Below are positions 44,014-52,560 of a stretch of 64,000 bases of DNA, piece by piece (the first letter of the stretch is position 1; each line of letters begins with the position of its first letter). Source of the stretch: CAYZJB01 sp964602985 (GTDB lineage: Bacteria > CLD3 > SB21); NCBI GenBank assembly GCA_964602985.1, contig CAZRTJ010000015.1, positions 1 to 64,000 on the forward strand, read 5' to 3'. The notes beneath the pieces are model-generated. The model saw only the letters and a list, made by a program, of their open reading frames with translations. It was not told the origin of the DNA and did not search any database. A program made the position numbers and the translations under genes.

Positions 44014-44598
44014 ATGAAGAAACTGTTTTTATTGACTTTACTGCCGATCGTTTCGGCGATTGGTCAAACGCCGACGAAGTGGGAGGTGGATGCGTCCCAC
44101 ACGAACGTGATGTTCACGGTGACCCACCTGGTCATTTCAGAAGTGACAGGCTTTTTCAAGTCCTTTACGGCCACTATCACGCATACCAAGCCCGATTACT
44201 CCGATGCGAAAGGCGAGATGACGATCCAGGTGGCCAGCATCAATACCGATAACGAAAAGCGCGATACGCATTTGAAGTCCGATGATTTCTTTGCGGCAGA
44301 CAAATACCCGACCATTACTTTTGTATCCAAGTCGTTCACGAAGAAGGCTGACGGCAAATATGTCATCACGGGGGACCTGACGATGCGCGGTACGACCAAG
44401 ACGGTGGATCTGGATGCGGAATTCCGCGGCGAAATCAAGGATCCGTGGGGAAACACCAAATCCGCGTGGCGTGTCACGGGAGTGGTCAATCGCCTCGAGT
44501 TTGGTTTGAAATGGAATTCCCTGATGGAAGCGGGCGGTGCGGTTGTGGACAAAGACGTTCGGATCACCGTGCAGGCTGAGTTCAAAAAGAAAAGTTAA
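44014..44598 (+). CDS. YceI-like periplasmic protein
   Basis: 194 aa: signal peptide (MKKLFLLTLLPIVSAIGQ) and a full YceI lipocalin-like barrel (WEVDASHTNVMFTVTHL, then GDLTMRGTTKTVDLD and WRVTGVVNRLEFG). Family members bind amphiphilic molecules such as polyprenoids. AAAGGAAG site before ATG 44014; an upstream GTG at 43999 is rejected since the signal peptide starts at 44014. Followed by a MarR regulator gene. Confidence 0.92.
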   Translation: MKKLFLLTLLPIVSAIGQTPTKWEVDASHTNVMFTVTHLVISEVTGFFKSFTATITHTKPDYSDAKGEMTIQVASINTDNEKRDTHLKSDDFFAADKYPTITFVSKSFTKKADGKYVITGDLTMRGTTKTVDLDAEFRGEIKDPWGNTKSAWRVTGVVNRLEFGLKWNSLMEAGGAVVDKDVRITVQAEFKKKS

Positions 44599-44655
44599 TC
44601 ATTCCATCAAAACAAAGAATGAGGTTGGAGAGAGTCCCCTTTTTTTCGGACTGCC

Positions 44656-45108
44656 ATGAGAACCATCGACGAGAAAATTCAGCAGAAGCATTTTCGAAAT
44701 GAGCGCCATCGTCTCGTACTGAATCTGCTCTACACGGTCAGCCGGATTCAGAAACAAATGGAGGACATGCTGGCTCCATTTGGACTGACGGGACAGCAAA
44801 TGAACATCCTCCGGATTCTTCGCGGAAGACACCCTTCGCCGACCGCCATTTGCGTGATTCGGGAGCGGTTGTTGCAGCACGACGCGGACGTGTCTCGTCT
44901 GGTCGATCGTTTGCGCGCAAAAGAATTGCTGACGCGTGAAGTGTGCGACTCCGATCGGCGGCGCGTCGATGTGCAAATCACGGAGAAGGGGTTGGAACTT
45001 CTCGCGAAAATCGATACACTGGCGGATCGGTTCGACGCTTTGCTGGGATCGTTGACATTGGAAGAAGCGAAAACGGTGAACCACTTATTGGATAAACTGG
45101 AGCCATGA
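44656..45108 (+). CDS. MarR family transcriptional regulator
   Basis: 150 aa winged helix-turn-helix: helices LNLLYTVSRIQKQMEDML, recognition region HDADVSRLVDRLRAKELL, wing CDSDRRRVDVQITEKG. Probably a dimeric repressor responding to a phenolic or stress ligand; the palindrome at 43968 is a candidate target. The 3' end carries an ATGA (45105) with the following lipoprotein gene. Confidence 0.9.
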   Translation: MRTIDEKIQQKHFRNERHRLVLNLLYTVSRIQKQMEDMLAPFGLTGQQMNILRILRGRHPSPTAICVIRERLLQHDADVSRLVDRLRAKELLTREVCDSDRRRVDVQITEKGLELLAKIDTLADRFDALLGSLTLEEAKTVNHLLDKLEP

Positions 45109-45119
45109 AAGGGTGTGTC

Positions 45120-46028
45120 ATGAAAATCGTGTTGGGAATGGCCGCGATCGTCATTGGATGTTCGAGTCCGGAATTGCCCCTAGCCAAAGCAGACAGCACT
45201 CAGCATCCGCGATTTGCGGAATACTGGTATCAAGGTCAGGCCGAACTCAATCGGTTTGAACTCCGCCATGCCCGGTATGGGGAGATCCGGACGGGGAATG
45301 CCGTGATGATCTTCGTGACGGAGGATTTCCGGACGGACAAGTGGGTCAAACTGGAGAACTATGAAGGCGAGGGAAAGGCAGAGGCGGTTTCCATTCTCAA
45401 AGCCAACATCAGTTATGACTTTCTGACCGGGGTGTATCCCTACACCCTGATGACGTCCGTTTTTACTCCCGTCGAGCTTGGAAAATTTCCGCATTCCCTG
45501 AAGGTGAGTCAGACTGTGTCGGAGTGGTGTGGACATGTCTACACACAGCTGTTGAACAAGGGCGGCCATTTTGACCTCACCGGCCACTCGTACTTCGAGC
45601 GCGAGGCCGATGTGACGGAGCGCCTGGCGACGGCGTGGCTGGAGGACGAAGTCTGGACGCGTATCCGCCTCAGTCCCAACCGTTTGCCGGTGGGGTCCAT
45701 CCAAATGATTCCGGGTCTGAAGTATGCCCGACTCATGCACCGGCCCTCCGCGGTGGAGAAGGCCAATGCCACGCTGGAAGTCCGGGATAGTCTCACGACG
45801 TATACCGTTCAGTACCCGGAATTGGATCGCGAACTGCGCATTCGATTTCGCAGCGAGTTTCCGTACGAGATTCTGGAGTTTGAAGAAACATACAAGGATG
45901 GCTTTGGCGCCAACGCCAAACGTCTGACCACCAGCGGCAAGCGCACACATGTCGCGCAGCTCGACTATTGGAGCCGCAACAGCCTGGCCGATTCCACCTA
46001 TCGATCGAAGCTGGGACTAAAGCCGTAG
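45120..46028 (+). CDS. Conserved lipoprotein of unknown function (Bacteroidetes-type)
   Basis: 302 aa. The lipobox signal MKIVLGMAAIVIGC (Cys14) begins at ATG 45120, which has GAAAGGG 6 nt upstream; an ATG at 45105 overlapping the MarR stop is an alternative. The mature part contains YWYQGQAELNRFEL, AVMIFVTEDF and a WCGHVYTQL segment that I recall from a widespread Bacteroidetes lipoprotein family often mislabelled as septum-formation inhibitor Maf. It has no Maf motifs. Function unknown. Confidence 0.75.
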   Translation: MKIVLGMAAIVIGCSSPELPLAKADSTQHPRFAEYWYQGQAELNRFELRHARYGEIRTGNAVMIFVTEDFRTDKWVKLENYEGEGKAEAVSILKANISYDFLTGVYPYTLMTSVFTPVELGKFPHSLKVSQTVSEWCGHVYTQLLNKGGHFDLTGHSYFEREADVTERLATAWLEDEVWTRIRLSPNRLPVGSIQMIPGLKYARLMHRPSAVEKANATLEVRDSLTTYTVQYPELDRELRIRFRSEFPYEILEFEETYKDGFGANAKRLTTSGKRTHVAQLDYWSRNSLADSTYRSKLGLKP

Positions 46029-46114
46029 TCAGAGATCCGCCATCGGGGGGCCGCAGGAGGTCTGACCGTTGCGCGGAATCTTCATATATTCTCCGTCGGA
46101 GAAAAGTGCAAACA

Positions 46115-46146
46115 AAAAAAGGCTGTTCATGCGAACAGCCTTTTTT
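46115..46146. terminator. Strong bidirectional intrinsic terminator
   Basis: AAAAAAGGCTGTTC (46115-46128), loop ATGC, GAACAGCCTTTTTT (46133-46146): a 14-bp perfect stem with A- and T-tracts, between the convergent lipoprotein (ending 46028) and DUF2147 gene (ending 46167). Confidence 0.92.
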
Positions 46147-46166
46147 GAGTACCTATTTCGTCTTGC

Positions 46167-46646
46167 TCAGTTGGCGCGTGTCCAATACGAAGTGCGGCCG
46201 ATCAGGGAGAAGCCAATGTATCCGCGCAGGTACAGGGTCTTGGCATCTTCCAACTTCATGAAACATTTGTAGTCGGAGCCCTTCTTGGGATCGTAGATAC
46301 GACCGTCGTTCCACTCCTCATCATCTGCGTCCCACACAAAGTCTCGCAGGATCAACAGGCCGAGGATCGGATCGTTCTGACGAGCCTTATCGGGATTCTT
46401 CCAGTCCACTTTCGGATTGCCGACCTTGACCGCCGGATGTCCGTCGGCTTCTTCCACGTCTGCGGCGAGATACGTCGGCTGTTCGAGCCAGACGATTTTG
46501 CCGAAGTACTTTCCGCCGGTTTTGTAAATTTCGATCTTCGCGGTCTTTTCCTGATTAAACCAAACGCCGATCAAAGCATCGGGATCGCTCGCCATGCACC
46601 ACGGCGCGGCCCACAGCAGGCTGATTGACCAAACAAGAAGTTTCAT
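46167..46646 (-). CDS. DUF2147 family secreted protein
   Basis: 159 aa. Signal peptide (LLVWSISLLWAAPWCMA), then a DUF2147 domain: LIGVWFNQEKTAKIEIYKTG, YFGKIVWLE, LGLLILRDFVWD, WNDGRIYDPKKG and YLRGYIGFSLIGRTSYW. A lipocalin-like fold of unknown function widespread in Gram-negatives. Ends at the shared terminator. Confidence 0.9.
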   Translation of the reverse strand: MKLLVWSISLLWAAPWCMASDPDALIGVWFNQEKTAKIEIYKTGGKYFGKIVWLEQPTYLAADVEEADGHPAVKVGNPKVDWKNPDKARQNDPILGLLILRDFVWDADDEEWNDGRIYDPKKGSDYKCFMKLEDAKTLYLRGYIGFSLIGRTSYWTRAN

Positions 46647-46667
46647 ACATTCTCCTCTCTAGTAGAT

Positions 46668-46967
46668 CTATGGTTCGATCTGTGTGTGTAGACTGATTTC
46701 CTCCAAAACGGCGCTGACCTGAAGACAGATACTCAACTCTCCTTCGAAGCACACCGCCTTGCCTTTTGTGTGCACTTCCCAGGCCGTGGCTTCCGCTTTG
46801 GCCGTCGTGCATCCGGTCGCCTTGATCAACTGGGCAATGACTTCGTCAAATGTGTGAACTTCATCATTAAACAAAATGACCCGTACCGGATGATCCAGCG
46901 TCGTGACGCCTTCGACATCCTTTTCGGCTTGTTCCTGCCGGGCCCAGATGTCGGCCAACAAGGACAT
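46668..46967 (-). CDS. clpS: ATP-dependent Clp protease adaptor ClpS
   Basis: 99 aa. Delivers N-degron substrates to ClpA/ClpC. Core motif YxVxLxNDxxTxFxxV appears as VRVILFNDEVHTFDEVI, with the later HTKGKAVCFEG segment of the family. The start at 46967 (MSLLADIWARQEQ) lies 1 nt past the stop of the PpiD-like gene; longer starts would run into that gene. No clpA adjacent. Confidence 0.93.
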   Translation of the reverse strand: MSLLADIWARQEQAEKDVEGVTTLDHPVRVILFNDEVHTFDEVIAQLIKATGCTTAKAEATAWEVHTKGKAVCFEGELSICLQVSAVLEEISLHTQIEP

Positions 46968-46968
46968 G

Positions 46969-48807
46969 CTATAAGTTAAAGTCCGCGCGGAAATCTTCAA
47001 TATCGGCGGATTTCTTCATTCTCTCCAGCCATTCGCGGTAGGCACGTTGACGCTTCGAGGTCAAGAGTTGCTGTTTCAATTGACCACGGCTGTCTTGGTA
47101 CAGTTGTTCCTTGAATTCGTCCCGACGGGACAGTTCCACCAAGTACGCGCCGCGGGCTCCCTTGAGCGCCTGACTCAGCGCACCGACGGTCAGACCAAAC
47201 AGTTGGCCGTTGAGCTTGGTGTCCCGTCCCACACCGGGGATGGAGCCGCCGCTGGTCAAGCCGGAAATTTCGCTGATGACGAGCGTGGTATCGATTCGAC
47301 GGATGTCTTCCAACGCTTGAATGTTCGACCGAATGCCCTGCGCCTTTGCAAAGGCCAGGTCCTTTCGCTTTTCATCCATCACAAGATTGCGGACACGCTC
47401 CCGGATATTTTCCAGCGGCTGGACGCCTGCCGGAGTCCGTTGCAGGATGCTGAAGATCGTAAACCCCAGGCTCGTGCGATATTGGCGGGAGATTGCGCCC
47501 GCGTCGTTGCTGAACGCGAAACGCAAGGCGGGTCGAAGGCGATCGGGGAATCCCGCGATCATCCCGAAGTCGTTGTTGGTAATCTCGACTGTCGTGTCGG
47601 CCTTCAGGCCAAAGCGGGGTCCGTATTTCGACAACGCCGTTTCCCAGCCGTTGGTGCGGGCCTCTTCATGAAACGCCGTCGCATTTTCGCGCGCGGTTTC
47701 GATTGTGTTGTTGCTGGCCGTCAGGCGGACGAGGATGTGTCGGGCCTTCACGCTGTCCAGATCCGGCCCGTCCTTCTTCTTTGGCTGAAACTTCGTTTCC
47801 TCCACTTTGATGATGTGGTAGCCAAACTGCGTCTCGATCGGGCCGACAATTTCGCCGGCCTTGGCGCCAAAGCACGGTTCTTCAAATTCCTTGACCATTT
47901 GATTGCGACCGAACCATCCCAGATCCCCGCCGCGGTCGGCCGCGCCCGGCTCTTCCGAGTAGATCTTGGCGACTTCCGCAAAATCCCGTCCTTCGTCGAC
48001 CTGTTTGCGAATGTCCTTCAATTTCTCGAAGAACTCCGCGCTGTCGGCAGCGGTGGGTTGATCGGCAAAGGCCACATACACGAGGCGTGCGTTTTCGGCG
48101 AGCTTGAAGTCGTCCTGATGGCTGTCGTAGTACGACTGGAGGTCATCGTCGCTGACCTGGACCTGATCGGCAGGGATGGCGGCCGGACTGAAAAACACCA
48201 TGCGCCCACTGACGCCCAGACTGCGACGCGCGTATTCCTGACGCAATTCGCTCTCGGTGACCCTCACGGTGGATTCGATCAGCGCCTGCACCTTGGCGTA
48301 CGGAAGCTGTGTGCGCAGTGCGTTCTCCACGTCCGCCCACGCTTTGGCATACTGCGGATTGTTCAGCGCCTGTTGATACTTGACCTGATCAAATTGTCCG
48401 TCGGTCTGGAAAGACGGGTTCTGCCGGAGAAAATCCGGCGGATTGAACCGCAGATGATACACGACTTCAGAATCACTTGCCGTCAGACTGGTTTCTTTGA
48501 TCAGGAGCGCCAGCAATTGTTGTTCGACAATTTGATCCCAAATCTGTTCGCTGATGTTGTCCATCTCCGCCTCGTTCAGCGCCTCTCCGCCTCGCTGCTG
48601 CTGGATCATCTGGGATTGGTTGTATACAGCGGCATTAAAATCTGCGTACCGGATGTCCTGCCCGGCCACTTTGCCGACCACGCCGCGTTTGGAGCGAGCG
48701 ATGTCGCTGTAATTGGCGCCCCATTCGACCACGATCAGCGCTATAAAAAAGAACACGAGCAGATACAACACAATGTGCAGCCGCTCGCGAATTTTCGTCA
48801 TCAACAT
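46969..48807 (-). CDS. PpiD/SurA-like peptidyl-prolyl isomerase (periplasmic folding factor)
   Basis: 612 aa. An N-terminal membrane anchor (IVLYLLVFFFIALIVVEWG), a SurA_N-like helical chaperone region (about residues 45-200), a parvulin domain near 225-330 (AKIYSEEPGAADRGGDLGWF, then FGYHIIKVEE), a second parvulin-like segment beginning VKARHILVRL, and a C-terminal helical lobe. This is the PpiD layout, assisting outer-membrane protein folding at the inner membrane. Own promoter at 48846-48874, AGGAG 10 nt before the ATG. Confidence 0.9.
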   Translation of the reverse strand: MLMTKIRERLHIVLYLLVFFFIALIVVEWGANYSDIARSKRGVVGKVAGQDIRYADFNAAVYNQSQMIQQQRGGEALNEAEMDNISEQIWDQIVEQQLLALLIKETSLTASDSEVVYHLRFNPPDFLRQNPSFQTDGQFDQVKYQQALNNPQYAKAWADVENALRTQLPYAKVQALIESTVRVTESELRQEYARRSLGVSGRMVFFSPAAIPADQVQVSDDDLQSYYDSHQDDFKLAENARLVYVAFADQPTAADSAEFFEKLKDIRKQVDEGRDFAEVAKIYSEEPGAADRGGDLGWFGRNQMVKEFEEPCFGAKAGEIVGPIETQFGYHIIKVEETKFQPKKKDGPDLDSVKARHILVRLTASNNTIETARENATAFHEEARTNGWETALSKYGPRFGLKADTTVEITNNDFGMIAGFPDRLRPALRFAFSNDAGAISRQYRTSLGFTIFSILQRTPAGVQPLENIRERVRNLVMDEKRKDLAFAKAQGIRSNIQALEDIRRIDTTLVISEISGLTSGGSIPGVGRDTKLNGQLFGLTVGALSQALKGARGAYLVELSRRDEFKEQLYQDSRGQLKQQLLTSKRQRAYREWLERMKKSADIEDFRADFNL

Positions 48808-48845
48808 ACGGATCCAACTCCTATCGATACGGTTAAAAGAGGCTG

Positions 48846-48874
48846 AATCTATGGTACCGGTCAGGAAAAATCAA
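48846..48874 (-). promoter_or_regulatory. Candidate promoter of the ppiD-like gene
   Basis: On the minus strand TTGATT (48874-48869), 17 bp, TAGATT (48851-48846), giving a start near 48839 and a ~32-nt leader. Confidence 0.5.
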
Positions 48875-48929
48875 ACCTTTTGAGCCTTTTTTCCGGCTCG
48901 ACGGCGGGTCAAAAAAAGATGCCGGGAAG

Positions 48930-48958
48930 TTGCACGGACAAGGGCGGGACGCTATATT
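48930..48958 (+). promoter_or_regulatory. Candidate promoter of the LysM-TPR-Fur operon
   Basis: TTGCAC (48930-48935), 17 bp, TATATT (48953-48958); start near 48965, short leader containing AGGGAGGA before ATG 48985. Confidence 0.55.
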
Positions 48959-48984
48959 GAGCCTCCACAATCAGGGAGGAAGCC

Positions 48985-49362
48985 ATGAGCGTCAAAGCCA
49001 AATATCAAAAGGTCCTGGAACTGGGACAGCAACTGCAAATCAAGAACGGCGACGTGCAGGAGTCGCCGGGAAAACTCCATGTGAAAGGAACGGCTCGCAC
49101 CCAGCATGAGAAGAACCTGCTGTGGGATCTGATCAAACAAATCGGTGGTGAGAATCCGCAGGATATCGTGGCCGACATCGGCGTCGAAACGACTGCGTAC
49201 CTCCACAAGCATACCGTCCAGTCCGGCGAGACGCTCAGTGCCATTTCGAAAATCTATTACAAGAATGCCAACCAGTACATGAAGATTTTCGAGGCCAACA
49301 AGAACATTCTTTCCAGTCCGGATGTGATCAAGCCCGGGCAGGAATTGATCATCCCAAACTAA
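48985..49362 (+). CDS. LysM domain protein with BON-like N-terminus
   Basis: 125 aa, no signal peptide. Residues ~25-70 resemble a BON domain (GKLHVKGTARTQHEKNLL), and 74-124 are a LysM domain (HTVQSGETLSAISKIYY, IKPGQELIIP). The pairing is that of the small cytoplasmic/periplasmic YgaU/Kbp (potassium-binding) proteins. First gene of an operon with a TPR protein and a Fur-family regulator; starts after a strong AGGGAGG site. Confidence 0.85.
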   Translation: MSVKAKYQKVLELGQQLQIKNGDVQESPGKLHVKGTARTQHEKNLLWDLIKQIGGENPQDIVADIGVETTAYLHKHTVQSGETLSAISKIYYKNANQYMKIFEANKNILSSPDVIKPGQELIIPN

Positions 49363-49363
49363 C

Positions 49364-50716
49364 ATGAGCGAATTTACCGGAAATCCCTGGCGCGCCTCAT
49401 CCGCCGGTCAACGCAACGACGACGTCCGCAAAGTCGCCGAGACTCCCACGGCGGAATCGTACTACCAGGCCGCCATGGATGCGCAAAACAATCGCCAATA
49501 TCAGAACGCAGTCGATCAGGCCAGGCGGGCCCTGGAACTGAACCCGGCCTATCTGGACGCGTGGTTCACGCTGGGATTCAACCTGATCGATCTGGAAGGA
49601 TACGCGGAGGCGATCCAGGCGTTCCACAAAGCCATCGAGATTGAAAAGGAAGGGACGTATTACAAACCGTATTCTTTCTACAACATCGGCTTGTGTCATT
49701 ACCGCATGGACCAGATGGACGAAGCGCTTCCATTTTTTGAAAAGTCCGTCGAGGCGAAACCGGATTACGTGCCGGCGATCAACTACGTCGGATTGATTCG
49801 CTATTTGCGTCGGGATTACGAGGGGGCCAAACCGTATTTCTTCCAATGTCTGCAGTTTGATCCGTCGTACGTGTATGCGCATTACAATCTCGGACGATGT
49901 TTGTACTACCAGAACCGGGACGATGAAGCGCTGGCCAGTTTTCTGAAAGCCATCGAATCGGATTCGAATCACGTGGAGGCGCTGAATTACGCAGGACTGA
50001 TCTACCTCAATCGGAAATTGTATCCATCGGCGGTTGGCTATCTCCAAAAGGCGATGTCGCTTGATCCGAAGTTTTCCGCGCCGGTGTACAATCTGGGCAT
50101 CGTTTATTACGAACAAAAAGACTACCCCAAGGCGCTTGAGTATTTTCGACAGACCCTGACCATCGATCCCCGTCACGCCGATGCCTGCAACTATATCGGC
50201 TTGTGCTATCACGATCAGAAAGATTATCCGCGCGCGACGGAGTTTTACCAGAAGACGCTGCAGATTCAGGCGGACTACAAATACGCGCTGTACAATCTCG
50301 GTCTGGTGGCGTACGAGCAGGGCGAATTTGCCAACGCCATCGCGTACTACCAGAAATGCCTGCTGGTCGATCCGGAGTATGTCTCCTGCCATTACAACCT
50401 GGGGCTGGCGCTCTACAAGTCAGGCGATCCGGTGACGGCGATTCGTCACTTTGAGGAAGCGGTCCGGCTGCGAGCCTCACACCAGAACGCTCACTACTAT
50501 TGCGGCCTGATCTATCATCAGCGAGGGGAGACCGATCGTGCGATGCAGGTGGTCGAAGCTCTGAAACGCATCGACTATCAGACGGCGCGGGATTTGTACA
50601 AAGAAATCACCGGTTCGGAAATGGCCGTGGAGCCTTCGTCGACGAAGGACGTGCCGCCCTCGCAACTGCCGGTTGCGGATGCGGAAATCGCCGGCGGCTA
50701 TCGGGGACACGGTTGA
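49364..50716 (+). CDS. Tetratricopeptide repeat protein
   Basis: 450 aa, no signal peptide, so cytoplasmic. About ten consecutive TPRs from residue ~30 to ~405, each with the W/L-G-Y-A-F-A-P pattern (for example AHYNLGRCLYYQNRDDEAL, YALYNLGLVAYEQGEFANA). The C-terminal ~40 residues are low-complexity. A protein-protein scaffold of unknown partner. ATG lies 1 nt past the LysM gene stop, and its TGA overlaps the Fur-like gene start by one base. Confidence 0.9.
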   Translation: MSEFTGNPWRASSAGQRNDDVRKVAETPTAESYYQAAMDAQNNRQYQNAVDQARRALELNPAYLDAWFTLGFNLIDLEGYAEAIQAFHKAIEIEKEGTYYKPYSFYNIGLCHYRMDQMDEALPFFEKSVEAKPDYVPAINYVGLIRYLRRDYEGAKPYFFQCLQFDPSYVYAHYNLGRCLYYQNRDDEALASFLKAIESDSNHVEALNYAGLIYLNRKLYPSAVGYLQKAMSLDPKFSAPVYNLGIVYYEQKDYPKALEYFRQTLTIDPRHADACNYIGLCYHDQKDYPRATEFYQKTLQIQADYKYALYNLGLVAYEQGEFANAIAYYQKCLLVDPEYVSCHYNLGLALYKSGDPVTAIRHFEEAVRLRASHQNAHYYCGLIYHQRGETDRAMQVVEALKRIDYQTARDLYKEITGSEMAVEPSSTKDVPPSQLPVADAEIAGGYRGHG

Positions 50717-51216
50717 TGGAGGTTCGCCGTGCGCACGAACATCTCAGCGCGGAGGAAATGGCGGATATCCATGATCAGCTTCGAAACTACTTGTATTCCC
50801 GCAGTCTGAAAGCTACGCCGGAAAGATTTGCCATCCTCGACGAGATCTATACCACCGACTTTCATTTCGAGGCGGAGGATATCCTGAAGAGGATGTCCGG
50901 CAGGGAGTACAAGGTTTCCCGCGCCACCATTTATCGGACCCTGGAACTGCTGGAGGACTCCGGTCTTATCCGTAAGGCCAGACTGGGGGAGACCACGGCG
51001 TACTACGAGCACACCTACGGCCGTCATCACCACGAGCATATGAAGTGCACGTCGTGTGGGCGAATCATCGAGTTTGAATCGCCGGAGATCGAACGACTGC
51101 AGGATCTGATCTGCCGCCAGCATCATTTCAAAATGACGCAGCACATCCTGCATATCTTCGGGGTCTGTGAGGAGTGTCAGTCAAAAGTCGCGCAAGAGCC
51201 GGCGCCCTTGCGCTAG
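50716..51216 (+). CDS. Fur family metal-responsive regulator
   Basis: 166 aa. The N-terminal winged helix (LKATPERFAILDEIY, then SRATIYRTLELLEDSGLI) and C-terminal dimerisation/metal domain with HHHEHMKCTSCGRIIEFESP and a second Cys pair CEEC near the end (structural zinc). Could be Fur, PerR or Zur; the His-rich HHHEH favours Fur/PerR. TGATG overlap with the TPR gene. Its stop is 1 bp from the stop of the convergent next gene. Confidence 0.9.
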   Translation: MEVRRAHEHLSAEEMADIHDQLRNYLYSRSLKATPERFAILDEIYTTDFHFEAEDILKRMSGREYKVSRATIYRTLELLEDSGLIRKARLGETTAYYEHTYGRHHHEHMKCTSCGRIIEFESPEIERLQDLICRQHHFKMTQHILHIFGVCEECQSKVAQEPAPLR

Positions 51217-51217
51217 T

Positions 51218-52279
51218 CTACTCTTCCAGGCTGGACTTCCACGTGCCGGTCTTCAGAAAGCGCAGCACCGTCTTCGCGCCGCGAATCCCCGACAGAAGCG
51301 TCCGATACAGGATGGGCCGCCGGATCATCTCCAGGGTTCCGATCCATTTCGTTTCCGTTTCGGAAAATCCTTTTTTGAATCGATAGACCCCCCACAAAGG
51401 ATGCCCCTCCTGCGGCTGTGCGGGAATTCCCCACAGATCGTACTTCGTGATGCCGCGACTGCGCGCCCATTGGATGGCGTGCCAGTGGATAGCGTGATTG
51501 GGCATGAGATTGCGGTGCCGATTGGAGGACGCGCCGTACAGATAGGTCATGCGGTTTGCGAATATCGTCTGAAAAATGGCGGCCAGCGGCTCCTCACCGA
51601 GCCGCGCGACAAAGAGCGTGCACAGTCCGGAGGCGGCCAGCGTTTCGCGCATGCGATGGAAATACTCTTTCGACAAGATCATGAAATGATCGCGATCGGC
51701 CGTGACGCGGAACAACTCATAAAAGCGATCCACGCCTTCTGCGGAATTCATTTCCTCCACCGTGACGCCTTTCTTGAAGGCCAACCGAATGTTGTAACGG
51801 GTTTTGTGATGAAACGAAGCGAGCAAAGCCTCCTCCTCGCCGTCGATATCCAGGATGATGGTTCCGCGCGGTTGGATGTTGTCGGAACTTCTTTTCCATC
51901 CGGCCCGGAGCAGATGGTGGAGCGTCTGCGGGTCGGTTTCGACAATTTCCGGATCGCAACGGACGGCGAGCGCGCGATGTCGTTTTGCAAAATCCAGGAT
52001 GTGAGAAGAGAATTCCGGGATGGCAGACCAGTCTCTGGCAAGCGGCCCGCGGGGTACGTACAAAATAGAAAACGGCGTTGCAGGAAGGGTTCGTTTCAGC
52101 ACGAGCGCTTGCACGAGGGGCGATCCGTCATCGGCGCAGAGACGAACGCGAAACGGCGTCCACGTGCCAGACTTGACGTGACCCCATTCCGCCGATTGAA
52201 GAATCGAGGCGTTTGGACAGGAGGCCGCAAACTCGTTCCACTCGGAGGGCGGGACGCCCGTGGATTCGATCCATTTCAT
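51218..52279 (-). CDS. FemAB/FemX-like GNAT acyltransferase
   Basis: 353 aa. Double-GNAT layout of FemX-type aminoacyl transferases: ILQSAEWGHVKSGTWTP, SILYVPRGPL, FHHKTRYNIRLAFKKGV, FRVTADRDHF, YLYGASSNRHRNLMPNHAIHW and YDLWGIP. Relatives build peptidoglycan interpeptide bridges using aminoacyl-tRNA, but Gram-negative members may act on other substrates. ATGA overlap with the upstream small gene fixes the start at 52279. Last gene of a minus-strand operon beginning with xseB. Confidence 0.85.
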   Translation of the reverse strand: MKWIESTGVPPSEWNEFAASCPNASILQSAEWGHVKSGTWTPFRVRLCADDGSPLVQALVLKRTLPATPFSILYVPRGPLARDWSAIPEFSSHILDFAKRHRALAVRCDPEIVETDPQTLHHLLRAGWKRSSDNIQPRGTIILDIDGEEEALLASFHHKTRYNIRLAFKKGVTVEEMNSAEGVDRFYELFRVTADRDHFMILSKEYFHRMRETLAASGLCTLFVARLGEEPLAAIFQTIFANRMTYLYGASSNRHRNLMPNHAIHWHAIQWARSRGITKYDLWGIPAQPQEGHPLWGVYRFKKGFSETETKWIGTLEMIRRPILYRTLLSGIRGAKTVLRFLKTGTWKSSLEE

Positions 52280-52560
52280 AGATCGCAAAATTCCTCGAAC
52301 CGAACCGCACCGTCCACGACCAGGCAGTCGATTTCTTTTGCGAGGGCCTCCCGGTGCGCCTTCCAGGACTGGAGCATCTCGACACGCTCGAAGGATGCCG
52401 ATTCCATGCAGGTGACGGGCTCCCGCTCGGTGATGCGCCGACGGACGAGAAGTCGAACGCCGACGTTCCGGGCGCTCTCCTGCAAGGCACGTATGGCCAA
52501 GCCATAGGCCGGCAGATCGCCCGGCGCGATCTTGTAATAGACGTGCAAATCAAACGGCAT
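52276..52560 (-). CDS. DUF4936-like small protein
   Basis: 94 aa, ferredoxin-like pattern: FDLHVYYKIAPGDLPAY, then RLLVRRRITEREPVTCMESA and a C-terminal DGAVRFEEF. Resembles the DUF4936 family of stand-in proteins found beside isoprenoid genes; identification is tentative. Overlaps the IPP isomerase gene by 11 bp and the FemX-like gene by ATGA, so it is co-translated with both. Confidence 0.55.
   Translation of the reverse strand: MPFDLHVYYKIAPGDLPAYGLAIRALQESARNVGVRLLVRRRITEREPVTCMESASFERVEMLQSWKAHREALAKEIDCLVVDGAVRFEEFCDL

Noticed and set aside
45105..46028. Labelling the lipoprotein as septum formation inhibitor Maf
   Set aside because: No Maf/HAM1-like nucleotide-binding motif; it is a lipobox protein of another family.
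47047..48846. 599-codon plus frame opposite the ppiD-like gene
   Set aside because: Antisense shadow of a gene with clear parvulin motifs; no domain in the translation.
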